Assembly: GCF_900102675.1 (NCBI RefSeq)
Contig: NZ_FMYX01000003.1
Coordinates: 310,001 to 374,000 of the forward strand
Direction of reading: 5' to 3'
Length of the DNA stretch: 64,000 nt
From: Pseudomonas guariconensis
Lineage (GTDB): Bacteria; Pseudomonadota; Gammaproteobacteria; Pseudomonadales; Pseudomonadaceae
Shown: in pieces, positions 19,025 through 27,461 of the stretch
Layout: the number at the start of each line of letters is the position of its first letter
Position numbering within the stretch: the stretch's first letter is position 1
The notes under the pieces: generated by a model
Seen by the model: only the letters and a program-made list of their open reading frames with translations
Told to the model about the DNA's origin: nothing
Databases searched by the model: none
Position numbers and translations under genes: made by a program

Positions 19025-21682
19025 ATGCGTACCGAACAACCGCAAGTGATCTACCTCAAGGATTACCAGGCGCCTGAGTACCTGATCGACGAGACGCACC
19101 TGACGTTCGAGCTGTTCGAGGACCACAGCCTGGTCCATGCGCAGTTGGTCATGCGCCGCAACCCGGCCCGGGGCGCTGGTCTGCCGCCGCTGGTGCTCGA
19201 CGGCCAGCAACTGGAGCTTCTGAGTGTGCAGCTGGATGACCAGACGCTGGCCACCGGCGACTATCAGGTCGATGACGACAGCCTGACCGTGCAGCCCAAG
19301 GCTGAGCGGTTCACCCTCGATACCAGCGTGAAGATCCATCCAGAGAGCAATACCGCGCTCGAAGGCCTGTACAAGTCCGGCAAAATGTTCTGCACCCAGT
19401 GCGAGGCCGAGGGTTTTCGCAAGATCACCTACTACCTCGATCGCCCGGACGTGATGAGCAAATTCACCACCACCGTGATCGCCGAGCAGCATCGCTACCC
19501 GGTGTTGCTGTCCAACGGCAACCCGGTCGGCAGCGGACCGGCCGAGGACGGTCGTCACTGGGCAACGTGGGAAGACCCGTTCATGAAACCGGCCTACCTG
19601 TTCGCCCTGGTGGCCGGTGACCTGTGGTGCGTCGAGGACACCTTCACCCGCCAGTCCGGTCGTGACGTGACCCTGCGTATCTACGTGGAGCCGGAGAACA
19701 TCGACAAGTGCGACCACGCCATGGTCAGCCTGAAGAAGTCCATGCGCTGGGACGAGGAGGTCTACGGCCGTGAATACGACCTGGACATCTTCATGATCGT
19801 CGCGGTCAATGACTTCAACATGGGCGCCATGGAAAACAAGGGCCTGAACATCTTCAACTCCAGCTGTGTGCTGGCGCGTGCCGAAACGGCCACCGACGCC
19901 GCCCACCAGCGGGTCGAGGGGGTGGTGGCCCACGAGTACTTCCACAACTGGTCGGGCAACCGGGTGACCTGCCGCGACTGGTTCCAGCTGTCGCTCAAGG
20001 AAGGCTTCACGGTGTTCCGCGACGCCGAGTTCAGCGCCGACATGAACTCGCGCACGGTCAAGCGCATCGAGGACGTAGCCTACCTGCGCACGCACCAGTT
20101 CGCCGAGGACGCAGGTCCCATGGCCCATCCGGTTCGCCCGGACAGCTTCATCGAGATTTCCAACTTCTACACCCTGACCGTGTATGAAAAGGGTGCCGAA
20201 GTGGTGCGCATGGTCCGTACCCTGCTGGGCAGCGAAGGCTTCCGCAAGGGCAGCGACCTGTACTTCGAACGTCATGACGGCCAGGCCGTGACCTGCGATG
20301 ACTTCATCAAGGCCATGGAAGACGCCAACGGCGTGGACCTGACCCAGTTCAAGCGTTGGTATAGCCAGGCCGGCACGCCGCGCCTGGAGGTCAGCGAAGC
20401 CTATGACGCTGCCGCGCAGACCTACAGCCTGACTTTCCGCCAGAGCTGCCCGCAGACCCCGGACAAAGCCCAGAAGCAACCGTTCGTGATCCCTGTGGAA
20501 CTGGGCCTTTTGGACGCCCAGGGCAACGACCTGCCACTGCGCCTGGCCGGCGAAGCTGTACCGCAGGGCACCAGCCGCGTGTTGTCGGTGACCGAAGCCG
20601 AGCAGACCTTCACCTTCGAAGGCATCGCCGCCAAGCCACTGCCGTCGTTGCTGCGTGGTTTCAGCGCGCCGGTCAAGCTGAGCTTCCCCTACGATCGCGA
20701 CCAGTTGATGTTCCTCATGCAGCACGACAGCGATGGCTTCAACCGCTGGGAAGCGGGTCAGCAGCTGTCGGTGCAGGTGTTGCAGGAGCTGATCGGCCAA
20801 TATCAGCGCGGCGAGGCCCTCAAGCTCGATCAGCGGCTGATCACTGCCCTGGGCACGGTACTGGGCAATGCGGCGCTCGATGCAGCGATGGTCGCCGAGA
20901 TGCTGTCGCTGCCTGGTGAGGCGTACCTGACCGAGATCAGCCAGGTGGCCGACGTCGATGCCATCCATGCAGCCCGTGAATTCGCTCGCAAGCAGATCGC
21001 CGAGCAGCTGTTCGACGCCCTGTGGGCGCGCTACCAGGCCAACCGCGAAGTCTCCAGCAAGACCCCTTACGTCGCCGAAGCCGAGCACTTCGCGCGCCGC
21101 AGCCTGCAGAACATCGCCCTGTCGTACCTGATGCTCACCGGCAAGCCACAGGTGTTGCAGGCGACATTGGAGCAGTTCGAGCACTGCGACAACATGACCG
21201 AGCGTCTCACCGCCCTGGCGGTGCTGGTCAACTCGCCGTTCGAGGCCGAGCGCGCCAAGGCCCTGGACGCCTTCGCCGAGCACTTCAAGGACAACCCGCT
21301 GGTCATGGACCAGTGGTTCAGCGTGCAGGCCGCCAGCCCCCTGCCGGGTGGCCTGGCGCGGGTCAAGGCGCTGATGCAGCACCCGGCCTTCACCCTGAAG
21401 AACCCCAACAAGGTGCGTGCGCTGATCGGTGCCTTCGCCGGGCAGAACCTGGTGAACTTCCACGCCGCCGACGGTTCGGGCTACCGCTTCCTGGCGGACC
21501 TGGTGATCGAGCTCAACGCGCTCAACCCGCAGATCGCTTCGCGCCAGTTGGCGCCGCTGACCCGCTGGCGCAAGTACGACGATGCGCGCCAGGCTCTGAT
21601 GCGTGGCGAGCTGGAGCGCATCCTGGCTTGTGGTGCGCTGTCCAGCGATGTGTATGAAGTGGTGAGCAAGAGTCTGGCCTGA
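19025..21682 (+). CDS. pepN: Aminopeptidase N
   Basis: This 885-residue M1-family zinc aminopeptidase acts in cytosolic peptide turnover. GAMENKGLN (near residue 268) binds the peptide N-terminus. HEYFHNWSGNRVT (near 303) carries the two zinc His and the catalytic Glu; the third ligand Glu follows in LKEGFTVFRD about 19 residues later. Length equals E. coli PepN (870) within 2%. The gene starts 13 bp after DUF2797 with SD AAAGGA and closes the nadK-led run of six same-strand genes. Confidence 0.97.
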   Translation: MRTEQPQVIYLKDYQAPEYLIDETHLTFELFEDHSLVHAQLVMRRNPARGAGLPPLVLDGQQLELLSVQLDDQTLATGDYQVDDDSLTVQPKAERFTLDTSVKIHPESNTALEGLYKSGKMFCTQCEAEGFRKITYYLDRPDVMSKFTTTVIAEQHRYPVLLSNGNPVGSGPAEDGRHWATWEDPFMKPAYLFALVAGDLWCVEDTFTRQSGRDVTLRIYVEPENIDKCDHAMVSLKKSMRWDEEVYGREYDLDIFMIVAVNDFNMGAMENKGLNIFNSSCVLARAETATDAAHQRVEGVVAHEYFHNWSGNRVTCRDWFQLSLKEGFTVFRDAEFSADMNSRTVKRIEDVAYLRTHQFAEDAGPMAHPVRPDSFIEISNFYTLTVYEKGAEVVRMVRTLLGSEGFRKGSDLYFERHDGQAVTCDDFIKAMEDANGVDLTQFKRWYSQAGTPRLEVSEAYDAAAQTYSLTFRQSCPQTPDKAQKQPFVIPVELGLLDAQGNDLPLRLAGEAVPQGTSRVLSVTEAEQTFTFEGIAAKPLPSLLRGFSAPVKLSFPYDRDQLMFLMQHDSDGFNRWEAGQQLSVQVLQELIGQYQRGEALKLDQRLITALGTVLGNAALDAAMVAEMLSLPGEAYLTEISQVADVDAIHAAREFARKQIAEQLFDALWARYQANREVSSKTPYVAEAEHFARRSLQNIALSYLMLTGKPQVLQATLEQFEHCDNMTERLTALAVLVNSPFEAERAKALDAFAEHFKDNPLVMDQWFSVQAASPLPGGLARVKALMQHPAFTLKNPNKVRALIGAFAGQNLVNFHAADGSGYRFLADLVIELNALNPQIASRQLAPLTRWRKYDDARQALMRGELERILACGALSSDVYEVVSKSLA

Positions 21683-21694
21683 ACCGGACTGACA

Positions 21695-21785
21695 GGGGCT
21701 GCTGGGCAGCCCCATTGCAGGCTTCGTCAGCCCCTATCAACCTAGGTGGGAGCTGGCGAAGCCTGCGATGGGGCGCAGCAGCCCC
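21695..21785. repeat. Long imperfect inverted repeat (REP/BIME-like), likely pepN terminator
   Basis: Two ~38-bp arms face each other: the left starts GGGGCTGCTG at 21695 and contains GCAGGCTTCGTCAGC; the right contains GCTGGCGAAGCCTGC and ends CAGCAGCCCC at 21785. The spacer is about 12 bp (TATCAACCTA). The inner sequence resembles P. putida REP-type palindromes. T-rich sequence (CTTTCTTTTT) follows, so it may also stop pepN transcription. Confidence 0.75.
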
Positions 21786-21943
21786 TTTCTTTTTGCTTAA
21801 CAAAACATAACGTCCCGCTCGTTGTTTTCCCGCCGATATCCCCGATAGGATGGCCCCAAAGCCATTGCAGTGCTCTGGAACAGGGTTTTCGCAGCACCTG
21901 CCAATAGGCTCACCCACTACAAGAACACAAAAGGGGAGCGGTC

Positions 21944-22972
21944 ATGAGAGACCGGATTAGGGCGCGTGCCCGGCGTGGTGCCTGGCCACTGGCGGCCAGC
22001 ATGTGGCTGGCGCTGGCCATCTCGACAGCAGCAGGTGGTGCCCAGGCCGCCGCTGCCGAGGAGTACTCGGTGGAGTCGGCCAGGGCCAGCCAGAGCCTGT
22101 TGATCGATGCCGCCAATCTCGGTAAACGGCTAGTGGTGGTCGGCGACCGTGGCCATATCCTGTTCTCCGACGACCAGGGCAAGACCTGGACCCAGGCCCG
22201 GGTGCCCACCCGGCAGTTGCTCACGGCAGTGTTCTTCCTCGACGACAAGCGCGGCTGGGCGGTCGGCCATGACGCCCAGGTGCTGACCACCAACGATGGC
22301 GGCGCCACCTGGAGCAAACAGTTCGAAGACCTCGCGCGCGAAGCACCATTGCTCGACGTGACCTTCCTCGATGCCCAGCATGGATTTGCCGTGGGTGCCT
22401 ATGGCGCCCTGATCGAGACCACCGATGGCGGCCAGCACTGGCAGGACATCGCCGAGCGGCTGGACAACCCCGATCAGTTGCACCTCAACGCTATTGCCAG
22501 CATCAAGGATGCGGGCCTGTTTGTCGTCGGCGAACAGGGCAGCATGTTCCGTTCCAGCGACAACGGCCAGAGCTGGTCGCGCGTCGAAGGCCCCTACGAG
22601 GGGTCGCTGTTCGGCGTGATCGCCACTGCTCACCCCCGCACGCTGCTGGCCTACGGCCTGCGCGGCAACCTGTTCCGTTCTACTGATTTCGGCGATACCT
22701 GGCAGCCGATCGCGCTCAAGGCTGCCCGTGGCTCGCTGGAGTTCGGCCTGGCGAGCGCCACCTTGCTCAAGGATGGCAGCCTGGTTCTGGTGGGCAATGG
22801 CGGCACGGTACTGCGCAGCCGCGATGACGGCCAGAGCTTCACGGTCTACAACCGCGCCGACCGTCTCGCCCTGTCGGGCGCCGCGGAGCTTGCCAATGGC
22901 GGTCTGCTGTTGGTGGGCCAAGGGGGCGTGCACCTGGCCACCGCTGAAGGCGCAGAGGAGGGGCAGCAATGA
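21944..22972 (+). CDS. Secreted YCF48-like/BNR-repeat propeller protein
   Basis: This 342-residue protein has an Arg-rich, long signal peptide (cleavage near GAQAAAA, residue ~35). It carries repeated Asp-box/BNR motifs of the type S-x-D-x-G-x-T-W: SDDQGKTWTQ, TNDGGATWSK, TTDGGQHWQD, SSDNGQSWSR, STDFGDTWQP and SRDDGQSF, about one per 45 residues. This indicates a beta-propeller like YCF48/HCF136. Its stop overlaps the following RND gene's ATG (ATGA). In Pseudomonas and relatives such proteins accompany RND-MMPL exporters and may scaffold them in the periplasm; that role is inference. Confidence 0.88.
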   Translation: MRDRIRARARRGAWPLAASMWLALAISTAAGGAQAAAAEEYSVESARASQSLLIDAANLGKRLVVVGDRGHILFSDDQGKTWTQARVPTRQLLTAVFFLDDKRGWAVGHDAQVLTTNDGGATWSKQFEDLAREAPLLDVTFLDAQHGFAVGAYGALIETTDGGQHWQDIAERLDNPDQLHLNAIASIKDAGLFVVGEQGSMFRSSDNGQSWSRVEGPYEGSLFGVIATAHPRTLLAYGLRGNLFRSTDFGDTWQPIALKAARGSLEFGLASATLLKDGSLVLVGNGGTVLRSRDDGQSFTVYNRADRLALSGAAELANGGLLLVGQGGVHLATAEGAEEGQQ

Positions 22973-25371
22973 CCAGCCGGGAGAGTTTCGACATGCACCA
23001 GCACCATCATCAAGACAAGGCGACCTTGCTCGAACGGCTGATTTTCAACAATCGGCCGGCCGTCATCGCCCTGTGCCTGCTGGTGAGCATCTTCCTGTTC
23101 TGGCAGGCCACGCAGATCCGCCCGTCTACCAGTTTCGAGAAGATGATCCCGCTGCAGCACCCGTTCATCGAACAGATGCTCGAGCACCGCAATGACTTGG
23201 CCAACCTCGGCAACACCGTGCGCATCTCGGTGGAAGCGGTCAATGGCGATATCTTCGACAAGGACTACATGGAGACCTTGCGCCAGATCCATGACGAGGT
23301 CTTCTACATTCCAGGCGTCGACCGGGCTGGGCTCAAGTCGCTGTGGAGTCCGAGCGTGCGCTGGACCGAGGTGACCGAAGACGGCTTCGCCGGCGGCGAG
23401 GTGATCCCCAACACTTACAATGGCTCGGCCGAAAGCCTCGACGAGCTGCGCGACAACGTGCTCAAGTCCGGCCAGGTCGGGCGTCTGGTGGCCAACAACT
23501 TCAAGTCCAGCATCGTCGACGTGCCGTTGATGGAGAGTTACCCGGACCCTCAAGACCAGAGCAAGCAGGTCAAGCTCGACTACCAGCAGTTTTCCCATCA
23601 GCTGGAAGAGAAGATTCGCGACAAGTTCCAGGCCCAGAATCCCAACGTGAAGATCCACATCGTCGGTTTCGCCAAGAAAGTCGGTGATCTGATCGACGGT
23701 CTGGTGATGGTGGTGATGTTCTTCGGCGTGGCCCTGGCCATCACCTGGGCACTGTTGTACTGGTTCACCTGGTGCATCCGCAGCACTATCGCCGTGCTCA
23801 TCACCACCTTGGTGGCCGTGGTCTGGCAGTTGGGGCTGATGCATGCGGTCGGCTTCGGGCTGGATCCGTACTCGATGCTGGTGCCGTTCTTGATCTTCGC
23901 CATCGGCATCTCCCACGGGGTGCAGAAAATCAACGGCATCGCCTTGCAGTCGAGCGGAGCCGACAACGCCCTGACCGCTGCCCGGCGCACGTTCCGGCAG
24001 CTGTTCCTGCCGGGCATGATCGCCATCCTGGCCGATGCCGTGGGCTTCATCACCTTGCTGGTGATCGACATCGGCGTGATCCGTGAGCTTGCCATCGGTG
24101 CGTCGATCGGCGTGGCGGTGATCGTCTTCACCAACCTGATTCTGTTACCGGTAGCGATTTCCTACGTAGGCATCAGCCAAAAGGCCATTGCCCGCAGCAA
24201 GAAGGACGCCACCCGCGAACACCCGTTCTGGCGCCTGCTGGCCAACTTCGCCAGCCCCAAGGTGGCGCCGGTATCTATCGCCCTGGCCCTGGCGGCCTTT
24301 GCCGGCGGCCTGTGGTACAGCCAGAACCTCAAGATCGGCGACCTTGACCAGGGCGCGCCGGAGCTGCGTCCTGACTCGCGCTACAACCAGGACAACAACT
24401 TCATCATCAGCAATTACTCCACCAGCTCCGACGTGTTGGTGATCATGGTCAAGACCCCGGCCGAGAGCTGCTCGATCCATTCGACCATGGCTCCGATCGA
24501 CGAGCTGATGTGGACCATGGAGAACACCCCCGGCGTGCAGTCGGCGATCTCCTTGGTGACCGTGTCCAAGCAAGTGATCAAAGGCATGAACGAGGGCAGC
24601 CTGAAATGGGAGACCCTGTCGCGCAACCCGGACGTGCTCAATAACTCCATCGCCCGCGCCGATGGCCTGTACAACGCCGATTGCTCCTTGGCGCCTGTGC
24701 TGGTGTTCCTCAACGATCACAAGGCCGAGACGCTGGAGCGGGTGACCGCGGCAGCCCAGGCCTTTGCCGACAGCCATAACAAAGAGGGCCTGCAGTTCCT
24801 CCTGGCGGCCGGTAACGCGGGCATCGAGGCGGCCACCAACGAAGTGATCAAGTCGGCCGAGCTGACCATCCTGGTGCTGGTGTACCTGTGCGTGGCAGTG
24901 ATGTGCCTGATCACCTTCCGCTCGTTCGCTGCAACGCTGTGTATTGTCCTGCCACTGGTGCTCACCTCGGTGCTGGGCAACGCCCTGATGGCCTTCATGG
25001 GCATCGGCGTCAAGGTTGCCACCTTGCCGGTGGTGGCCCTGGGCGTGGGGATCGGCGTGGACTACGGCATCTACATCTACAGCCGTCTGGAGAGCTTCCT
25101 GCGGGCAGGGCTGCCGCTGCAGGAGGCCTACTACGAAACCTTGCGCTCCACCGGCAAGGCGGTGCTGTTCACCGGCCTGTGCCTGGCCATCGGGGTGTGC
25201 ACCTGGATCTTCTCGGCGATCAAGTTCCAGGCGGACATGGGCCTGATGCTGACCTTCATGTTGCTGTGGAACATGTTCGGCGCGCTGTGGCTGCTGCCGG
25301 CGCTGGCGCGCTTCCTGATTCGTCCGCAGAAGCTGGCGGGCAAGGCGGGTGGGTCGATCTTCGCACATTGA
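22969..25371 (+). CDS. RND superfamily (MMPL-type) exporter
   Basis: This 800-residue protein has two halves, each a membrane helix, a ~200-residue periplasmic loop, and a five- to six-helix bundle. First bundle: about residues 238-415; second: about 625-790. GVGIGVDYGIYIYSR near residue 690 has the Asp/Tyr of the MMPL/SSD proton-relay region. The short N-terminus contains HQHHHQ. Substrates of this class are usually lipids or hopanoid-like molecules, but nothing here fixes one. It is translationally coupled to the YCF48-like gene and followed by a hairpin terminator. Confidence 0.9.
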   Translation: MTSRESFDMHQHHHQDKATLLERLIFNNRPAVIALCLLVSIFLFWQATQIRPSTSFEKMIPLQHPFIEQMLEHRNDLANLGNTVRISVEAVNGDIFDKDYMETLRQIHDEVFYIPGVDRAGLKSLWSPSVRWTEVTEDGFAGGEVIPNTYNGSAESLDELRDNVLKSGQVGRLVANNFKSSIVDVPLMESYPDPQDQSKQVKLDYQQFSHQLEEKIRDKFQAQNPNVKIHIVGFAKKVGDLIDGLVMVVMFFGVALAITWALLYWFTWCIRSTIAVLITTLVAVVWQLGLMHAVGFGLDPYSMLVPFLIFAIGISHGVQKINGIALQSSGADNALTAARRTFRQLFLPGMIAILADAVGFITLLVIDIGVIRELAIGASIGVAVIVFTNLILLPVAISYVGISQKAIARSKKDATREHPFWRLLANFASPKVAPVSIALALAAFAGGLWYSQNLKIGDLDQGAPELRPDSRYNQDNNFIISNYSTSSDVLVIMVKTPAESCSIHSTMAPIDELMWTMENTPGVQSAISLVTVSKQVIKGMNEGSLKWETLSRNPDVLNNSIARADGLYNADCSLAPVLVFLNDHKAETLERVTAAAQAFADSHNKEGLQFLLAAGNAGIEAATNEVIKSAELTILVLVYLCVAVMCLITFRSFAATLCIVLPLVLTSVLGNALMAFMGIGVKVATLPVVALGVGIGVDYGIYIYSRLESFLRAGLPLQEAYYETLRSTGKAVLFTGLCLAIGVCTWIFSAIKFQADMGLMLTFMLLWNMFGALWLLPALARFLIRPQKLAGKAGGSIFAH

Positions 25372-25379
25372 TCCGGAGG

Positions 25380-25399
25380 GGGGCCGCTTTGCGGCCCTT
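25380..25399 (+). terminator. Hairpin terminator after the RND exporter
   Basis: GGGCCGC/GCGGCCC pairs around a TTT loop, 9 bp after the stop codon. The T-run is short (CTTC), so termination may be incomplete. Confidence 0.6.
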
Positions 25400-25441
25400 C
25401 GCAGGCGTGACTCGCGGCCACAGCTCTCGCGTCGCCGAGGC

Positions 25442-25447
25442 TATAAT
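25442..25447 (+). promoter_or_regulatory. Consensus -10 (TATAAT) before the 95-residue protein
   Basis: A perfect TATAAT lies 29 bp before ATG 25476. No matching -35 stands out at 16-18 bp upstream (CACAGC at 25419). An alternative ATG at 25446 overlaps the -10 and is therefore unlikely to be the start. Confidence 0.5.
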
Positions 25448-25475
25448 GCCGGTCCATTTCTCTGCGGACCTTTCC

Positions 25476-25763
25476 ATGACCACCCTTGCCACTGCCCTCG
25501 AATCCTGTGACATGCTGCTGATCGATGGGCTGCATGCCTTCGATTTCACCTTCGACGCCGATGGCCTGTCGGTCGAATGCATGGACGGCCGTCAACTGCG
25601 CCGTTGGCGCTTCACGCCAGAGCAAGTCGCCGCCGCAGTCGCCGAGGGCGATCAATGGCTGCTCGACGATGCCGACGGTGAGCATCGGCTAGTCTGTATG
25701 GATGCCTTGCGCGCCTCGGAAGATGACGACGATGAAGATCTGGAAGAGCCTGCTGACCGCTAG
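25476..25763 (+). CDS. Small acidic protein of unknown function
   Basis: This 95-residue protein opens MTTLATALESCDMLLIDGLH, has an F-DFTFDADGLSVECMDGR beta-like region, and ends in an Asp/Glu-rich tail (EDDDDEDLEEPADR). I recognise it only as a small protein conserved in Pseudomonas. It has no signal peptide or membrane segment. The lactonase-family gene starts inside its last codons (32-bp overlap), so the two are probably one operon with coupled translation. Confidence 0.75.
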   Translation: MTTLATALESCDMLLIDGLHAFDFTFDADGLSVECMDGRQLRRWRFTPEQVAAAVAEGDQWLLDDADGEHRLVCMDALRASEDDDDEDLEEPADR

Positions 25764-26859
25764 TCTCATGGGCCTGACGTTCAACGCACACGCAGGCGTG
25801 CTGTTAGTCGGTAGCTATACCGATGGCGCCAGTCAGGGGCTCTATCGCTATAGCTTCGATACCCGCAGCGGCCAGATCGACCCCACGCCGCTGCAGGTGG
25901 TCAAGAGCGTGAGCCCCTCGTGGCTGGTGCTCTCGGCTGACCAGCGCTTGCTGTTCGTGGTCAACGAAACGCCCCAAGGCCACGTGAGCAGTTTTTCGCT
26001 GGGCACCCAGGGCCAGATCAAGCCGCTCAACCAGGTGGCCAGCCGTGGCGACGAGCCGACCCATGCCAGCCTCAGTCATGACCAGCGCTACCTGTTCATT
26101 GCCAACTACGCTGTCGCACCTGTGCCGGGGGGGAGCCTGGTGGTGATCCCGGTGACACGGGACGGCACGCTCAAGGAGGCGGTCCAGCAGCTGCGCCATG
26201 CCCCGAGCAAGGTCAATCCCGAACGTCAGTCCGGTGCCCATGTGCACTCGGTGGTACTTTCGCCCGACGGTCGCCACCTGTACGCCAGCGACCTGGGCGC
26301 CGACAAGGTATTCATCTACCGCTACGACGGTGCCAGCCCCCAGCATCCCTTGAGCCCGGCGATCCCCGCTTCGGTGGCCTTGCCTGCCGGCAGCGGCCCG
26401 CGTCATCTGTTGTTCGACGCCAAGGGCCGGTACGCCTACCTGACCTTGGAAATGAGCGGCGAGGTGGTGACGTTCGAGGCCCAGGACGGCAACCTGATCG
26501 AACGCCAGCGCCTGCCCCTGACCGAGCAGCAGGATGCTGCGGCCAAGGCGTCCGGAGGGCTGCACTTGTCGGCCGACGGCCGATTCCTCTATGTCAGCAA
26601 CCGCGGCACTGCCAACGAGATCGTGGTGTATGCGGTGGGCAAGGATGACGGCCAGTTGAGCCTGTTGCAGCGCCGCTCGGTGGAGGGAGACCACCCCCGG
26701 GAGTTCGCCCTCGATCCGAGTGGCAACTTCTTGCTGGTGGCCAACCAGAAGAGCAACCAGATCGTGGTCATGCGCCGCGACCCACGCAGCGGCAAGCTCG
26801 GCGAGACCGTCCAGACCCTGTCCCAGGACGCGCCGTCGGACCTCAAGTTTCTCGAGTGA
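25732..26859 (+). CDS. Secreted lactonase-family seven-bladed propeller
   Basis: This 375-residue protein belongs to the YbhE/6-phosphogluconolactonase-like propeller family. The start MKIWKSLLTASLMGLTFNAHA is a Sec signal peptide with cleavage after AHA, so it is periplasmic, unlike cytosolic Pgl. Family motifs include LLVGSYTDGASQGLY near the start of the mature protein, GAHVHSVVLSPDGRHLYASDLGADKV near 180, and YVSNRG near 290. ATG 25732 has SD GGAAG at proper spacing; ATG 25723 is too close to it. Substrate is unknown, and a sugar-lactone or muconolactone-type role is only family knowledge. Confidence 0.88.
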   Translation: MKIWKSLLTASLMGLTFNAHAGVLLVGSYTDGASQGLYRYSFDTRSGQIDPTPLQVVKSVSPSWLVLSADQRLLFVVNETPQGHVSSFSLGTQGQIKPLNQVASRGDEPTHASLSHDQRYLFIANYAVAPVPGGSLVVIPVTRDGTLKEAVQQLRHAPSKVNPERQSGAHVHSVVLSPDGRHLYASDLGADKVFIYRYDGASPQHPLSPAIPASVALPAGSGPRHLLFDAKGRYAYLTLEMSGEVVTFEAQDGNLIERQRLPLTEQQDAAAKASGGLHLSADGRFLYVSNRGTANEIVVYAVGKDDGQLSLLQRRSVEGDHPREFALDPSGNFLLVANQKSNQIVVMRRDPRSGKLGETVQTLSQDAPSDLKFLE

Positions 26860-26982
26860 CTATCAATCGGCTTGATAATCGCTACTGGCGCAATGAATTT
26901 CTGCGGGCCTCCCTGGCGGCGTAAGTTTGACCCAAGGCCAACAACGGCCATCGTCAAACCATCGAAGTCGAGGACAGCCCGC

Positions 26983-27162
26983 ATGAACTTCAATCTCTTC
27001 CCGGTCATTGCCGCTTCCGCCATTTCCGCCTCTGTCGTCCTGCCTGCCCATGCTCAGGTCGAAGTGCGCGGTAAATCGTCTGTCACCCAGAGCTATACCG
27101 AAAAGTACCTGCAGCAAAGCGCGCATTTCCATGCAGCCCTGGGCGGAAAACACGCACATTGA
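26983..27162 (+). CDS. Small secreted protein of unknown function
   Basis: This 59-residue protein begins MNFNLFPVIAASAISASVVL with a signal peptidase I site after AHA (residue ~24). The mature ~35 residues (starting QVEVRGKSSVTQSYTEK) are polar, Gln/Ser/His-rich, and end GGKHAH. A strong SD (GAGGA) precedes the ATG. It is a single gene between the lactonase-family gene and the 20-residue peptide. I do not recognise a family. Confidence 0.65.
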   Translation: MNFNLFPVIAASAISASVVLPAHAQVEVRGKSSVTQSYTEKYLQQSAHFHAALGGKHAH

Positions 27163-27238
27163 TTCGTAGAAGGGGTGGTAGTAGCACAACGCCATATGTT
27201 TAAATTTGACGCTGTATTTTTGACTCCGGAGGTGGAGC

Positions 27239-27301
27239 ATGATGTGGCGTATCGCGGCGGTGGTGCTGTTGCTGTTCTCTTCGCCGATCCTGGCTATCTG
27301 A
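27239..27301 (+). CDS. 20-residue hydrophobic micropeptide with strong SD
   Basis: A near-perfect SD (GGAGG at 27228-27232) lies 6 nt before ATG 27239. The 20 codons begin MMWRIAAVVLLLF and form a single hydrophobic stretch preceded by one Arg, so the product would be a one-pass membrane peptide. The TGA is followed by an A-rich stretch and a GC-rich hairpin merging into a REP element. It may also be a leader peptide, but no gene follows on the same strand (the next, a GST, is convergent). I do not recognise a family. Confidence 0.5.
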   Translation: MMWRIAAVVLLLFSSPILAI

Positions 27302-27331
27302 AAGATATAAACGCCGGTCTCGGGTCGCTGC

Positions 27332-27425
27332 GCCGGCCTCTTCGCGGGTGAACCCGCTCCCACAGGTCCTTCGGTGCTCTCAAGCACACCGCTGTACCTG
27401 TGGGGACGGGCTTATCGAGGCGTCG
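27332..27425. repeat. P. putida-type REP pair in inverted arrangement
   Basis: The stretch from 27332 contains CGGCCTCTTCGCGGGTGAAC then CCGCTCCCACAGG, which matches my memory of the 35-bp P. putida REP. A second, degenerate copy in the opposite orientation (CCTGTGGGGACGGGCTTATC) ends near 27425. It sits between two convergent transcription units, the usual place for such elements. Confidence 0.8.
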
Positions 27426-27461
27426 AGCCGCCGCGAATGGGCACCCTGCAGACACAGGGCC

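Noticed and set aside
18965..21715. 916-codon minus-strand frame opposite pepN
   Set aside because: Shadow of pepN: same span, no recognisable motifs, low-complexity composition.
24888..25475. Long upstream extension of the 95-residue protein through the end of the RND gene
   Set aside because: The extension is an out-of-frame read of the exporter's second helix bundle; TATAAT and ATG 25476 mark the real gene start.
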